A stretch of DNA of 10,929 bases from Flavobacterium psychrophilum (GTDB lineage Bacteria; Bacteroidota; Bacteroidia; Flavobacteriales; Flavobacteriaceae), in contig QFQM01000149.1 in the NCBI GenBank assembly GCA_003243255.1, positions 1-10,929 of the forward strand, read 5' to 3'. The notes below the pieces were generated by a model. It was given only the letters and a program-made list of their open reading frames with translations, was not told the DNA's origin and did no database searches. The position numbers and the translations under genes were made by a program. Of the stretch, positions 1-5,999 are shown in pieces (within the stretch, counting starts at the first letter, position 1; each line of letters begins with the position of its first letter).

Positions 1-26
1 CATTAACACTTTTTAGAATGCCTGAT

Positions 27-1844
27 TTACTCGATCAGCATTTCTTTTAATTTAGCCCTGTAAGCCTCCAGTATTTTTGTTTTAGAGATGAATCCGTAAT
101 AACGGTCTTCTTTTATAAGTGGCAGGTAATCAGTATGTGATGCCTCAAATTTATCCATTATCATCTCAATAGAATCTTCCATGCAGGCAACCTCGGCAGG
201 TACAGTCATTAAGTCTGCCAATGGGGTGTATTTCACCTGAAACGCATTGAAAAGTATAGGTCTTACTTTGTCAAAATCGATGACTCCCAGTAGTTTACGC
301 TTATCGTCGATAACAGCAAACAGTGTTTGTGGGGTATTGGATATCAGAGTTATTAGTTCTTCGGTCTTCTGGTTTAAGGTAAGCGGCTGTACATCAGTAT
401 CGATGACTTTAAGAATGTCAATTCCCGATAGTATATTCTTGTCTTTGTCAGAAGTAAATACCTGACCCTTAGCGGCTAGGTGCTTAACATCCATGGAGTG
501 TTTCTCGAATTGTTTTGACACGGCGAAACTCACTGACGATACGATCATAAGCGGAACCATAAGTCCGTAACCACCTGTAATTTCACCAATTAGAAACATC
601 GCGGTTAATGGAGCATGGAATAACCCACTCAATATTCCGGCCATACCTACAATGGTAAAATTGGCTACCGGTATATTCTCAAAACCTAAGAGTGTGAAGA
701 ACTTAGCGACTAAAAAACCAAGGTAAGAGCCTACGAAAAGCGATGGTGCGAAGTTACCACCGTTACCACCGCTGGCCAGGGTTAGCCCTGTGGCATAGGC
801 TTTTACGAGCATAGTTGCGCCTACAAATAATAATAGCACCCAGCCATTGTCCCTGAACTGCTCCAGTATGGTGTTGTCAAGAAGTTCCTGAGGGGTGTCA
901 TTGGCAAGTGTCTTAATGGTTTCATACCCTTCACCAAACAGCATTGGGAATACAAAGATTAGTCCGGCAAGTGGGAGTGCTCCATAAAGTGCTTTACGAT
1001 AACCTTTTATACGAAGTTTTTCAAAATGAGCCTCTACTTTCTGGAAGGTTCGTGCATGATAAAGCGATACAAATCCTGCCAGCAATCCTATAAGGATATA
1101 GTAGGGTATGTTGTGGTAATCAAATTCGTATTGGTCTTTAAATGAGAGTAGTACCTCTTCGTTGATTACTATGTTAGATACCAATGCACCGGTCGCCGCC
1201 GATATCATAATGGGAATGAAAGCCGTAATAGCGACATCGGTAAGAACCACTTCAATAGCAAATAGAACTCCTGCAATCGGGGCGTTGAAGGCTGCTGCTA
1301 TACCCGCAGCTACTCCGCAGGCTAACAGTAATATACGGTCTTTTTGAGAGAGTTTGTAGTTCTGTGCAAAGTTAGATCCGAACGCCGCACCTGTAATAGT
1401 TATTGGTGACTCAAGCCCCGCTGATCCTCCCAAACCTACAGTAAGTGAACTTGTTATGATCTGAGAGTACATTTGCTTACGCGGCATGATACCGCCTTTT
1501 TTCGCAACGGCATAAAGTATACGCGAGCTGCCTTTTTCTATACGGCCATCGAGAATACGCTTTACGACTAAAACGGTAAGCAATATACCTACTACAGGAA
1601 GTATACTGTTGATATAAGGTAACTTAAGGTATTTATTTACATAGGTTGCCAACAAAAAAACGTTGTGGGCAAAGCTTTTTAGTATGATTACTGCAAATGC
1701 TGTTGAGATGGCAACCACCACACATGAAAGGTACATAAAGTGCCTTTCTGAAAGAAGATTTTTTAATATAAAGAACAGGGTTTCAAGGCGGCGCAGGCTA
1801 TTACGGAAAAACAATCTGACCTTTGAAACTTTACGGTTTTGCAT
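27..1844 (-). CDS. ClC-family chloride channel/transporter with C-terminal CBS pair
   Basis: An inner-membrane ClC anion channel or H+/anion antiporter of 605 residues. After a basic N terminus, hydrophobic helices run from about residue 37 to 443. ClC selectivity-filter elements are visible: GGSAGLESP at 139-147, where E145 aligns with the gating glutamate of the canonical GREGP motif, and GGNFAP at 362-367, matching GxFxP. The usual GSGIP motif is replaced by GSSRI at 105-109. The position of the inner proton glutamate (E203 of E. coli ClC-ec1) appears to be V199, in AIEVV, and the inner-gate tyrosine position appears to be D452, in HSMDVKHL. Residues about 478-530 and 543-598 form two CBS domains, which in this family often bind nucleotides and regulate gating. 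The gene lies 124 bp downstream of the acpH-like gene on the same strand with no obvious terminator between, so co-transcription is possible. Family assignment is firm; channel versus exchanger, and the ion carried, are not settled. Confidence 0.95.
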   Translation of the reverse strand: MQNRKVSKVRLFFRNSLRRLETLFFILKNLLSERHFMYLSCVVVAISTAFAVIILKSFAHNVFLLATYVNKYLKLPYINSILPVVGILLTVLVVKRILDGRIEKGSSRILYAVAKKGGIMPRKQMYSQIITSSLTVGLGGSAGLESPITITGAAFGSNFAQNYKLSQKDRILLLACGVAAGIAAAFNAPIAGVLFAIEVVLTDVAITAFIPIMISAATGALVSNIVINEEVLLSFKDQYEFDYHNIPYYILIGLLAGFVSLYHARTFQKVEAHFEKLRIKGYRKALYGALPLAGLIFVFPMLFGEGYETIKTLANDTPQELLDNTILEQFRDNGWVLLLFVGATMLVKAYATGLTLASGGNGGNFAPSLFVGSYLGFLVAKFFTLLGFENIPVANFTIVGMAGILSGLFHAPLTAMFLIGEITGGYGLMVPLMIVSSVSFAVSKQFEKHSMDVKHLAAKGQVFTSDKDKNILSGIDILKVIDTDVQPLTLNQKTEELITLISNTPQTLFAVIDDKRKLLGVIDFDKVRPILFNAFQVKYTPLADLMTVPAEVACMEDSIEMIMDKFEASHTDYLPLIKEDRYYGFISKTKILEAYRAKLKEMLIE

Positions 1845-1968
1845 GTTTTGTGGCTAAAAATTTGGGAAATATATAAAAATGCTAAGTTAAGCCTTTCGTT
1901 AAAAACTACCTAAGCATTGTGTGTTTTTTAAGCGGGAAACACTTATACAGGCTTTACAAATAGGCTTT

Positions 1969-2556
1969 TTACTGATCTAATTCGGCAGTTTTCTCTTTAA
2001 CGAACGCTTTCATATCTTCAAAAAAAGTGGTGAATTCAGTTTCGTACTCTTTATAGAATTCCTGTAATTCGTCCACTGAGGTACGCATTCCCGACTTGTT
2101 TTTGGTACGGTTATCCATCTGGCTGAGTATTCGTCCTATGCCTTCAACCGTTGCATAGCTGGCAAGCCAGTTATACTGTATCATATAAGGCATGAGGCCT
2201 TTGGTTTTTTCGGTCAGGATTTCATAATTGTCTTCCAGCGATTTGTAAAAGGCTAAGGTGTAATCGAGTAGCGGTTGTTTATGATAGTCTAACCAGTTCT
2301 TAGCCAGGAAATGGTCGTAAAAAATATCCATGATAACACCGGCATAATGGTGATAACGGGCATGAAGCCGTTTAGTGCCCTGCCTGAAAATGGGGTGTGC
2401 GTCGGTATAGGTGTCAATGGCACGGTGCAAAAGGATTCCTTTCTGCACATCGGCAGGAAAGGTGTCGGGTTTGCCGTGGATGCCATCGGCCATAAAATTA
2501 CCGATTTTTACCAGGTCGTTATCCCCAGAAAGATATAAGTGGGCAAGGAAATTCAT
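1969..2556 (-). CDS. acpH: Acyl carrier protein phosphodiesterase (AcpH family, DUF479)
   Basis: A 195-residue cytoplasmic protein, close to the 193 residues of E. coli AcpH, which removes the 4'-phosphopantetheine group from holo-ACP to give apo-ACP. The family signature is nearly complete: MNFLAHLYLS at the N terminus, GNFMADG (19-25), HRAIDTYTDAHP (44-55), MDIFYDHFLAKNW (76-88) and MIQYNWLASY near the middle. The conserved His and Asp residues H44, D48, D52, D77, D81 and H82 are the likely metal and catalytic ligands of this HD-like fold. The start is fixed by the conserved MNFLAH opening. No Shine-Dalgarno sequence is seen, as is usual in Bacteroidota. It is transcribed divergently from glmM across 138 bp and lies upstream of the ClC gene on the same strand. 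Family membership is clear; the in vivo role in Bacteroidota is inferred from E. coli. Confidence 0.9.
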   Translation of the reverse strand: MNFLAHLYLSGDNDLVKIGNFMADGIHGKPDTFPADVQKGILLHRAIDTYTDAHPIFRQGTKRLHARYHHYAGVIMDIFYDHFLAKNWLDYHKQPLLDYTLAFYKSLEDNYEILTEKTKGLMPYMIQYNWLASYATVEGIGRILSQMDNRTKNKSGMRTSVDELQEFYKEYETEFTTFFEDMKAFVKEKTAELDQ

Positions 2557-2694
2557 AGGTACAATATAGCGAAAAGTTTCGTAGAAACAAGGCTTTTAGT
2601 CCCATTTCACTATACGTTAATAAATTCCCATGCAAAGTAAATACAAGAACATTGTCTATCGCTTATATTTGCTTTACTAAAATTTGTAGCCAAA
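2557..2694. promoter_or_regulatory. Divergent spacer between acpH-like gene and glmM
   Basis: This 138-bp AT-rich spacer must carry promoters for both flanking genes because they point away from each other. The only element I can name with confidence is the glmM-side -7 box, listed separately. On the minus strand a weaker candidate, TTACTTTG (2633-2640), matches TAnnTTTG at all positions but one and would leave a leader of roughly 70 nt. No strong dyad or riboswitch-like fold is evident. Confidence 0.5.
2664..2671 (+). promoter_or_regulatory. Bacteroidota-type -7 promoter element of glmM
   Basis: TATATTTG is a perfect match to the TAnnTTTG -7 consensus recognised by the primary sigma factor of Bacteroidota. 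It lies 23 bp before the glmM ATG, which would put the transcript start only about 15-20 nt from the start codon. A matching -33 TTG at the expected distance (about 19 bp further upstream) is not clear; the nearest TTG (2652-2654) is too close. The call rests on the -7 box and its position alone. Confidence 0.55.
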
Positions 2695-4083
2695 ATGACA
2701 CTAATCAAATCTATATCAGGTATCAGGGGAACTATCGGTGGTCAAACCGGAGACAACCTGACGCCGCTTGATGCTGTAAAATTCGCTGCCGCTTATGGCA
2801 CATGGCTTAAAAACCATACTAAAAAAGATAAACTAACTGTAGTTATAGGACGTGACGCACGTATTTCGGGGCCGATGATCCAAAGCCTTGTAGTAAATAC
2901 CCTTGTTGGCCTTGGTATCGATGTTATCGATCTTGACCTTTCTACAACTCCTACGGTTGAGGTGGCTGTTCCGCTTGAAAAAGCCGATGGAGGTATCATC
3001 CTTACAGCCAGTCATAACCCAAAACAATGGAATGCCCTGAAGCTGCTTAACGAAAAAGGAGAATTCCTTAGCGGTGCAGATGGTGCTAAAATATTAGAGA
3101 TCGCCGAAAGCGAAGCGTTTGATTTTGCCGATGTTGACAGCCTTGGTGAAGTAACACGCAACGATGCGTATATGGACATCCATATCGATGAGGTACTGGA
3201 ACTACCTTTAGTGGATGCTGAAGTTGTAAAACAAGCCGGCTTTAAAGTGGTTGTTGATGGTGTTAACTCGTCGGGAGGTATCATTATCCCTAAATTACTG
3301 GAGCAAATGGGGGTAGAGGTAATACGCCTTTATTGTGAACCTAATGGGCATTTTCCACACAACCCTGAACCGCTTAAGGAGCACCTTGGTGATATTTGTA
3401 AGTTGGTGGTGGAAGAGAAAGCACATTTTGGTATCGTAGTCGATCCGGATGTTGATCGTCTGGCATTCATATCTGACGATGGTGAGATGTTTGGTGAAGA
3501 ATACACCCTTGTAGCTGTAGCTGATTATGTATTAAGCAAAACACCTGGTAATACGGTTTCTAATATGTCGTCTTCACGTGCGCTTCGCGATATCACCCAA
3601 AAACATAGCGGAACTTATGAAGCCAGTGCGGTAGGTGAAGTAAACGTTGTGGAAATGATGAAAAAGAACAACGCCATCATAGGTGGCGAGGGTAATGGTG
3701 GTATCATTTATCCTGAGCTTCACTATGGTCGTGATTCACTGGTGGGAGTGGCTTTGTTCCTGACGTATCTTGCTGAAAAGAAAATGAGCGTGGCTGCCCT
3801 AAGGGCTTCTTATCCTCAGTACTACATGAGCAAAAATAAGATTGAGCTTACACCACAAATTGATGTTGACGCTATCCTTGTGGCTATGGCTGATAAATAT
3901 AAAAAAGAACAGGTAAGCACTGTTGATGGCGTGAAAGTTGATTTTGCGGAAGAATGGGTACACCTTAGAAAATCGAATACTGAGCCTATCATCAGGATAT
4001 ATACTGAAGCGCATACACAGCAAAAAGCAGATGAGCTTGCGGTAAGGATTATCGATGAGATCAAAGCAGTAGCGGGAATCTGA
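2695..4083 (+). CDS. glmM: Phosphoglucosamine mutase (alpha-D-phosphohexomutase superfamily)
   Basis: A 462-residue cytoplasmic enzyme that interconverts glucosamine-6-phosphate and glucosamine-1-phosphate, the step feeding UDP-GlcNAc for peptidoglycan and lipid A. All four phosphohexomutase landmarks are visible. The catalytic phosphoserine is S106 in TASHNP (104-109). The Mg2+ loop is DPDVDR (250-255). The sugar-recognition loop is GGEGNGG (330-336), and the C-terminal phosphate-binding loop is RKSNTEPIIR (425-434). SGIRGT at 8-13 is the N-terminal substrate arginine motif. The loop GGEGNGG differs from the GGEQSGH of E. coli-type GlmM and resembles archaeal phosphoglucosamine mutases, so phosphomannomutase or phosphoglucomutase activity is a possible alternative or addition. 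It is transcribed from a nearby TAnnTTTG element and followed after 2 bp by the deformylase gene, so the two very probably share one mRNA. Confidence 0.9.
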   Translation: MTLIKSISGIRGTIGGQTGDNLTPLDAVKFAAAYGTWLKNHTKKDKLTVVIGRDARISGPMIQSLVVNTLVGLGIDVIDLDLSTTPTVEVAVPLEKADGGIILTASHNPKQWNALKLLNEKGEFLSGADGAKILEIAESEAFDFADVDSLGEVTRNDAYMDIHIDEVLELPLVDAEVVKQAGFKVVVDGVNSSGGIIIPKLLEQMGVEVIRLYCEPNGHFPHNPEPLKEHLGDICKLVVEEKAHFGIVVDPDVDRLAFISDDGEMFGEEYTLVAVADYVLSKTPGNTVSNMSSSRALRDITQKHSGTYEASAVGEVNVVEMMKKNNAIIGGEGNGGIIYPELHYGRDSLVGVALFLTYLAEKKMSVAALRASYPQYYMSKNKIELTPQIDVDAILVAMADKYKKEQVSTVDGVKVDFAEEWVHLRKSNTEPIIRIYTEAHTQQKADELAVRIIDEIKAVAGI

Positions 4084-4085
4084 TC

Positions 4086-4736
4086 ATGAAAAAATCAGTA
4101 TTAACCTCACTATTCCTGATGCTGGTGGTTTCGGTTGAAGCCCAAAAGCTTTCTGAAACCGAACGTAGCATTATTTCGTCAGGCCGTAAGAACGACAAGA
4201 TGCGTGTGCTTCAGATTACCGATCCGGCCGATGCTAAGATCCTTAAAGGCGCATCTGTTGATATAGGGCTGAAAGAAGAACTGCTGCCATTGTTGCTGGA
4301 TCGTATGCTGGCAACTGTAAACGACCCTGCCAATACCGGTGTGGGAATTGCTGCGCCACAAATCGGCATTAACCGTAATGTTATATTGGTGCAGCGTTTT
4401 GATAAGCCGGGAGAACCGTTCGAGGCATATATCAACCCTAAAATAAAATGGAGGTCGGCATTGCTGCGAAAAGGCACTGAAGGCTGTTTGTCCATTGCTG
4501 ACATCAGGGGAGATGTGTTGCGTCATTACACCATCGAGCTTGCTTACTATGACCGCAACGGCCAGCACCATGAGGAAATAATTGAAGGCTTTACAGCGGT
4601 TATCTTTCAGCATGAGACCGATCACCTGATGGGTATATTGTTTACCGACAGGCTGGAACAGCAAAAAGCAATTGAATATTCCCTGATTAATGGCGAAGTT
4701 AATCTTTACCTTGAAAACAGATTGAAAAGGCAGTAA
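4086..4736 (+). CDS. def: Peptide deformylase-family protein with predicted signal peptide
   Basis: A 216-residue member of the peptide deformylase family, metalloenzymes that remove the formyl group from new N-terminal Met. The three catalytic motifs are intact: GVGIAAPQIG (85-94), EGCLS with metal ligand C134 (132-136), and HETDH with ligands H176 and H180 and catalytic E177 (176-180). The N terminus is unusual. MKK is followed by a hydrophobic stretch (about 4-17) and VEA before Q20, which reads as a signal peptide with cleavage after A19. About 20 more residues follow before the typical deformylase start, MRVLQITDP, at 39. M39 (codon 4200-4202) could be an alternative start giving a normal-length cytoplasmic enzyme of 178 residues. 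The first ATG lies 2 bp after the glmM stop, consistent with translational coupling. I see no frame damage. Enzyme family is secure; export is predicted only. Confidence 0.88.
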   Translation: MKKSVLTSLFLMLVVSVEAQKLSETERSIISSGRKNDKMRVLQITDPADAKILKGASVDIGLKEELLPLLLDRMLATVNDPANTGVGIAAPQIGINRNVILVQRFDKPGEPFEAYINPKIKWRSALLRKGTEGCLSIADIRGDVLRHYTIELAYYDRNGQHHEEIIEGFTAVIFQHETDHLMGILFTDRLEQQKAIEYSLINGEVNLYLENRLKRQ

Positions 4737-4787
4737 TCGAATTTATTATTTTTAATTTTCTATTGATTATTGCAATCACATATGATT

Positions 4788-4818
4788 TACCCCTGACTTT
4801 GTTAGGGGTATTTTTTTT
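4788..4818 (+). terminator. Intrinsic terminator of the glmM-deformylase operon
   Basis: TACCCCT (4788-4794) pairs perfectly with AGGGGTA (4804-4810) around a 9-nt loop and is followed at once by eight T residues (4811-4818). It lies 52 bp past the deformylase stop codon. There is no T-tract on the opposite side, so it should work only for plus-strand transcription. Confidence 0.9.
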
Positions 4819-4820
4819 AA

Positions 4821-4833
4821 GCCCCGGCGGGGC
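4821..4833. repeat. Short GC-rich hairpin GCCCC-GGC-GGGGC
   Basis: A 13-nt palindrome with 5-bp arms and a GGC loop sits 2 bp after the T-tract of the terminator. It is much richer in GC than its surroundings. It may belong to the repeat cluster to its right or act as a secondary 3'-end stabiliser; the sequence alone does not decide. Confidence 0.6.
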
Positions 4834-4868
4834 GATATTTATAGTAAGTGTATAATACAATAAAGAGG

Positions 4869-4915
4869 AGCTCCGGAGGAGCGGCATATAAATCACATGC
4901 CGCTCCTCCGGAGCT
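4869..4915. repeat. 19-bp perfect inverted repeat with 9-nt loop
   Basis: The arms 4869-4887 and 4897-4915 are exact reverse complements and contain GCTCCGGAGGAGCGGCAT. The loop is ATAAATCAC. Each arm contains the smaller palindrome CTCCGGAG, so the structure looks like two copies of one repeat element facing each other, not a simple hairpin. There is no T-tract on either side, so a terminator role is unlikely. A long RNA stem would form if either neighbouring transcript reads through. Confidence 0.85.
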
Positions 4916-4976
4916 TCGTAGATAATAGCTGAATTGTTTGCTATAAATATGTAGCATCTCTGAAGCTGGATTATTA

Positions 4977-4992
4977 ATTCCCTACGGGAAAT
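4977..4992 (-). repeat. Palindromic repeat, 16-mer copy 1 (minus orientation)
   Basis: On the minus strand this reads ATTTCCCGTAGGGAAT, exactly the same 16 bases as the plus-strand copy at 5125-5140. The core is a TTCCC/GGGAA hairpin with a 3-nt loop. Confidence 0.8.
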
Positions 4993-5014
4993 ACTCCTTT
5001 GAAATTATCCTAAT

Positions 5015-5041
5015 GCTACCGAAATTGAATCGCTACGCGAT
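5015..5041 (-). repeat. Composite repeat: ATCGC/GCGAT hairpin plus GGTAGC tail (minus orientation)
   Basis: On the minus strand a hairpin ATCGC-GTA-GCGAT (5029-5041) is followed by an AT-rich octamer and GGTAGC (5015-5020). The same layout, with a different stem sequence, recurs on the plus strand at 5072-5099. This indicates one repeat family with variable stems, a constant GTA-like loop and a GGTAG tail. Confidence 0.6.
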
Positions 5042-5071
5042 AATTTGTAAGTCTTTAATAAGATGGCTCAG

Positions 5072-5099
5072 TTTCCCGTTAGGGAAATAATTTTGGTAG
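5072..5099 (+). repeat. Composite repeat: TTTCCC/GGGAAA hairpin plus GGTAG tail
   Basis: TTTCCC (5072-5077), loop GTTA and GGGAAA (5082-5087) form a 6-bp hairpin. It is followed by TAATTTT and GGTAG (5095-5099). Compared with the 16-mer copies on either side, the loop has one extra T, a minor variant of the same palindrome. Confidence 0.7.
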
Positions 5100-5124
5100 A
5101 AAAACAGTTAGCCGTAACGATACC

Positions 5125-5140
5125 ATTTCCCGTAGGGAAT
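5125..5140 (+). repeat. Palindromic repeat, 16-mer copy 2 (plus orientation)
   Basis: ATTTCCCGTAGGGAAT, identical to the minus-strand copy at 4977-4992. It ends 3 bp before the stop codon of the ElyC-like gene on the other strand. The hairpin would lie just after that stop in the minus-strand mRNA but has no T-tract, so termination is unlikely to be its main role. Confidence 0.8.
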
Positions 5141-5143
5141 ACA

Positions 5144-5872
5144 TCATTTAAACCATTTATAATACAGCTGTGCACTGTATTCATACATAGCTGCTTCCGT
5201 ATAAAATAATTTAATAGAAGAAGGCCACCAACTGTACATAGATTCTCCTGTGCCTTCTTTTATTAAAAATCCTGTAGGTGCTGCTATGGGCTGCATGCCT
5301 AATTTTTGGAAAACCGCCATAGCGCGGGGCATATGCGTAGCATTAGTTACCAGTATGAATTTGTTTTTAGTTCCGAAACGTTTTTTATAAGCTAATGCTT
5401 CTTCATACGTATTTCGTGGTGCAGGTAAGACAATGGTGTCTTTTGGCGATACGCCAAGGCTTACTGCCGCTTCACTACCTATTTTACCTGTTGAGACTTT
5501 ATTGTTTACTGCAAAACCTGAAAAAGCAATAGGGCAGGAAGATTGCAGCTTGTAAATGCGAACACTTTCAGTGATTCTTTCCAGCGACTGTGCCGATAGT
5601 TTCTGGCTTGGGCAAAGGGAAGTATCATCGGCGTGGTAATTACCCAATACAAGTACCGGAAGTTTCTCATTACCTACTGGTTTATAAACAGGATAGTGTT
5701 GCTCTAAATTTCGGATAAGCAAAACGGGTATAGGAGTTACCGAAAAAAGGAATAATCCAATAAGAGGAGTAATCAGAAATATCCTGTAAGCTTTTTTTCT
5801 CTTAAGCCTGTGCAGGAGGTATGCTGTCAGGATAAATATCCAGAAAATAGCGATTGGATTTACGTAGGTCAT
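5144..5872 (-). CDS. ElyC/SanA/YdcF family membrane protein (DUF218)
   Basis: A 242-residue protein with two N-terminal membrane helices (about 5-22 and 32-50) and a DUF218 domain from about 72 to the end, the same plan as E. coli ElyC. Family landmarks are VLVLGNYH (73-80, where many members have GGG), SEA at 133-135, NTYEEA (154-159) and VTNATHMPRA (175-184) with the following FQKLGMQPIAAPT. The C-terminal WPSS...EYSAQLYYKW segment matches the family ending. E. coli ElyC is needed for envelope integrity and peptidoglycan synthesis at low temperature, and SanA affects outer-membrane permeability. The biochemical activity of the family is not well defined, so I give no reaction. The gene is transcribed alone, with the terminator of the next upstream gene behind it. 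A 13-bp dyad lies 16-28 bp before its ATG. Confidence 0.88.
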   Translation of the reverse strand: MTYVNPIAIFWIFILTAYLLHRLKRKKAYRIFLITPLIGLFLFSVTPIPVLLIRNLEQHYPVYKPVGNEKLPVLVLGNYHADDTSLCPSQKLSAQSLERITESVRIYKLQSSCPIAFSGFAVNNKVSTGKIGSEAAVSLGVSPKDTIVLPAPRNTYEEALAYKKRFGTKNKFILVTNATHMPRAMAVFQKLGMQPIAAPTGFLIKEGTGESMYSWWPSSIKLFYTEAAMYEYSAQLYYKWFK

Positions 5873-5887
5873 GGTTGGTTTATTTAC

Positions 5888-5900
5888 AGTACAAAGTACT
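5888..5900. promoter_or_regulatory. Small dyad AGTAC-AAA-GTACT upstream of the ElyC-like gene
   Basis: A 5-bp perfect inverted repeat with a 3-bp centre lies 16-28 bp upstream of the ElyC-like start codon. On the minus strand it contains TACTTTG, one base short of the TAnnTTTG -7 element, so it may overlap the promoter. Arms this short occur often by chance in AT-rich spacers, so operator function is only a suggestion. Confidence 0.25.
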
Positions 5901-5933
5901 TAAATATATTGATGCAGTAAAAGCCCTAAATGT

Positions 5934-5960
5934 AAAAATCCTGCCTTTTTAGGGGCAGGA
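5934..5960 (-). terminator. Intrinsic terminator of the large secreted-protein gene
   Basis: On the minus strand a 7-bp GC-rich stem forms between 5954-5960 and 5939-5945 (TCCTGCC/GGCAGGA on the plus strand) with an 8-nt loop. It is followed by TTTTT (complement of 5934-5938). It lies 40 bp past the stop codon of the 1489-residue gene and separates that gene from the ElyC-like gene. Confidence 0.82.
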
Positions 5961-5999
5961 CTTTCAATTGAAAAAATTAAAAAACACGAAACTAACACT

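Larger units (their letters stand above)
4737..5143. other. 407-bp spacer between convergent genes, no gene
   Basis: No coding sequence is supported here. The left part is AT-rich and holds the plus-strand terminator. From 4821 to 5140 the spacer is a dense series of palindromes: a GC hairpin, a 19-bp perfect inverted repeat, three copies of a TTCCC/GGGAA hairpin and one ATCGC/GCGAT hairpin, each listed separately. Between convergent 3' ends such repeats do not interrupt promoters, which may explain their accumulation. Confidence 0.85.

Noticed and set aside
1921..1942. GTGTTT/AAACAC inverted repeat downstream of the acpH-like gene, considered as its terminator
   Set aside because: The arms are only 6 bp and AT-rich, the loop is 10 nt and there is no T-tract after the stem on the minus strand, so it does not meet intrinsic terminator criteria.
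2678..2686. TAAAATTTG considered as a second -7 element for glmM
   Set aside because: It has three bases between TA and TTTG instead of two and would place the transcript start almost at the ATG.
4179..4664. 161-codon minus-strand open frame opposite the deformylase gene
   Set aside because: The plus strand encodes all three deformylase motifs in frame; the antisense frame shows no family features and no plausible start context.
4821..5140. Palindromic repeats considered as a CRISPR array
   Set aside because: The repeats are short, differ in orientation and sequence, and are not separated by uniform spacers; no cas gene is in the window.
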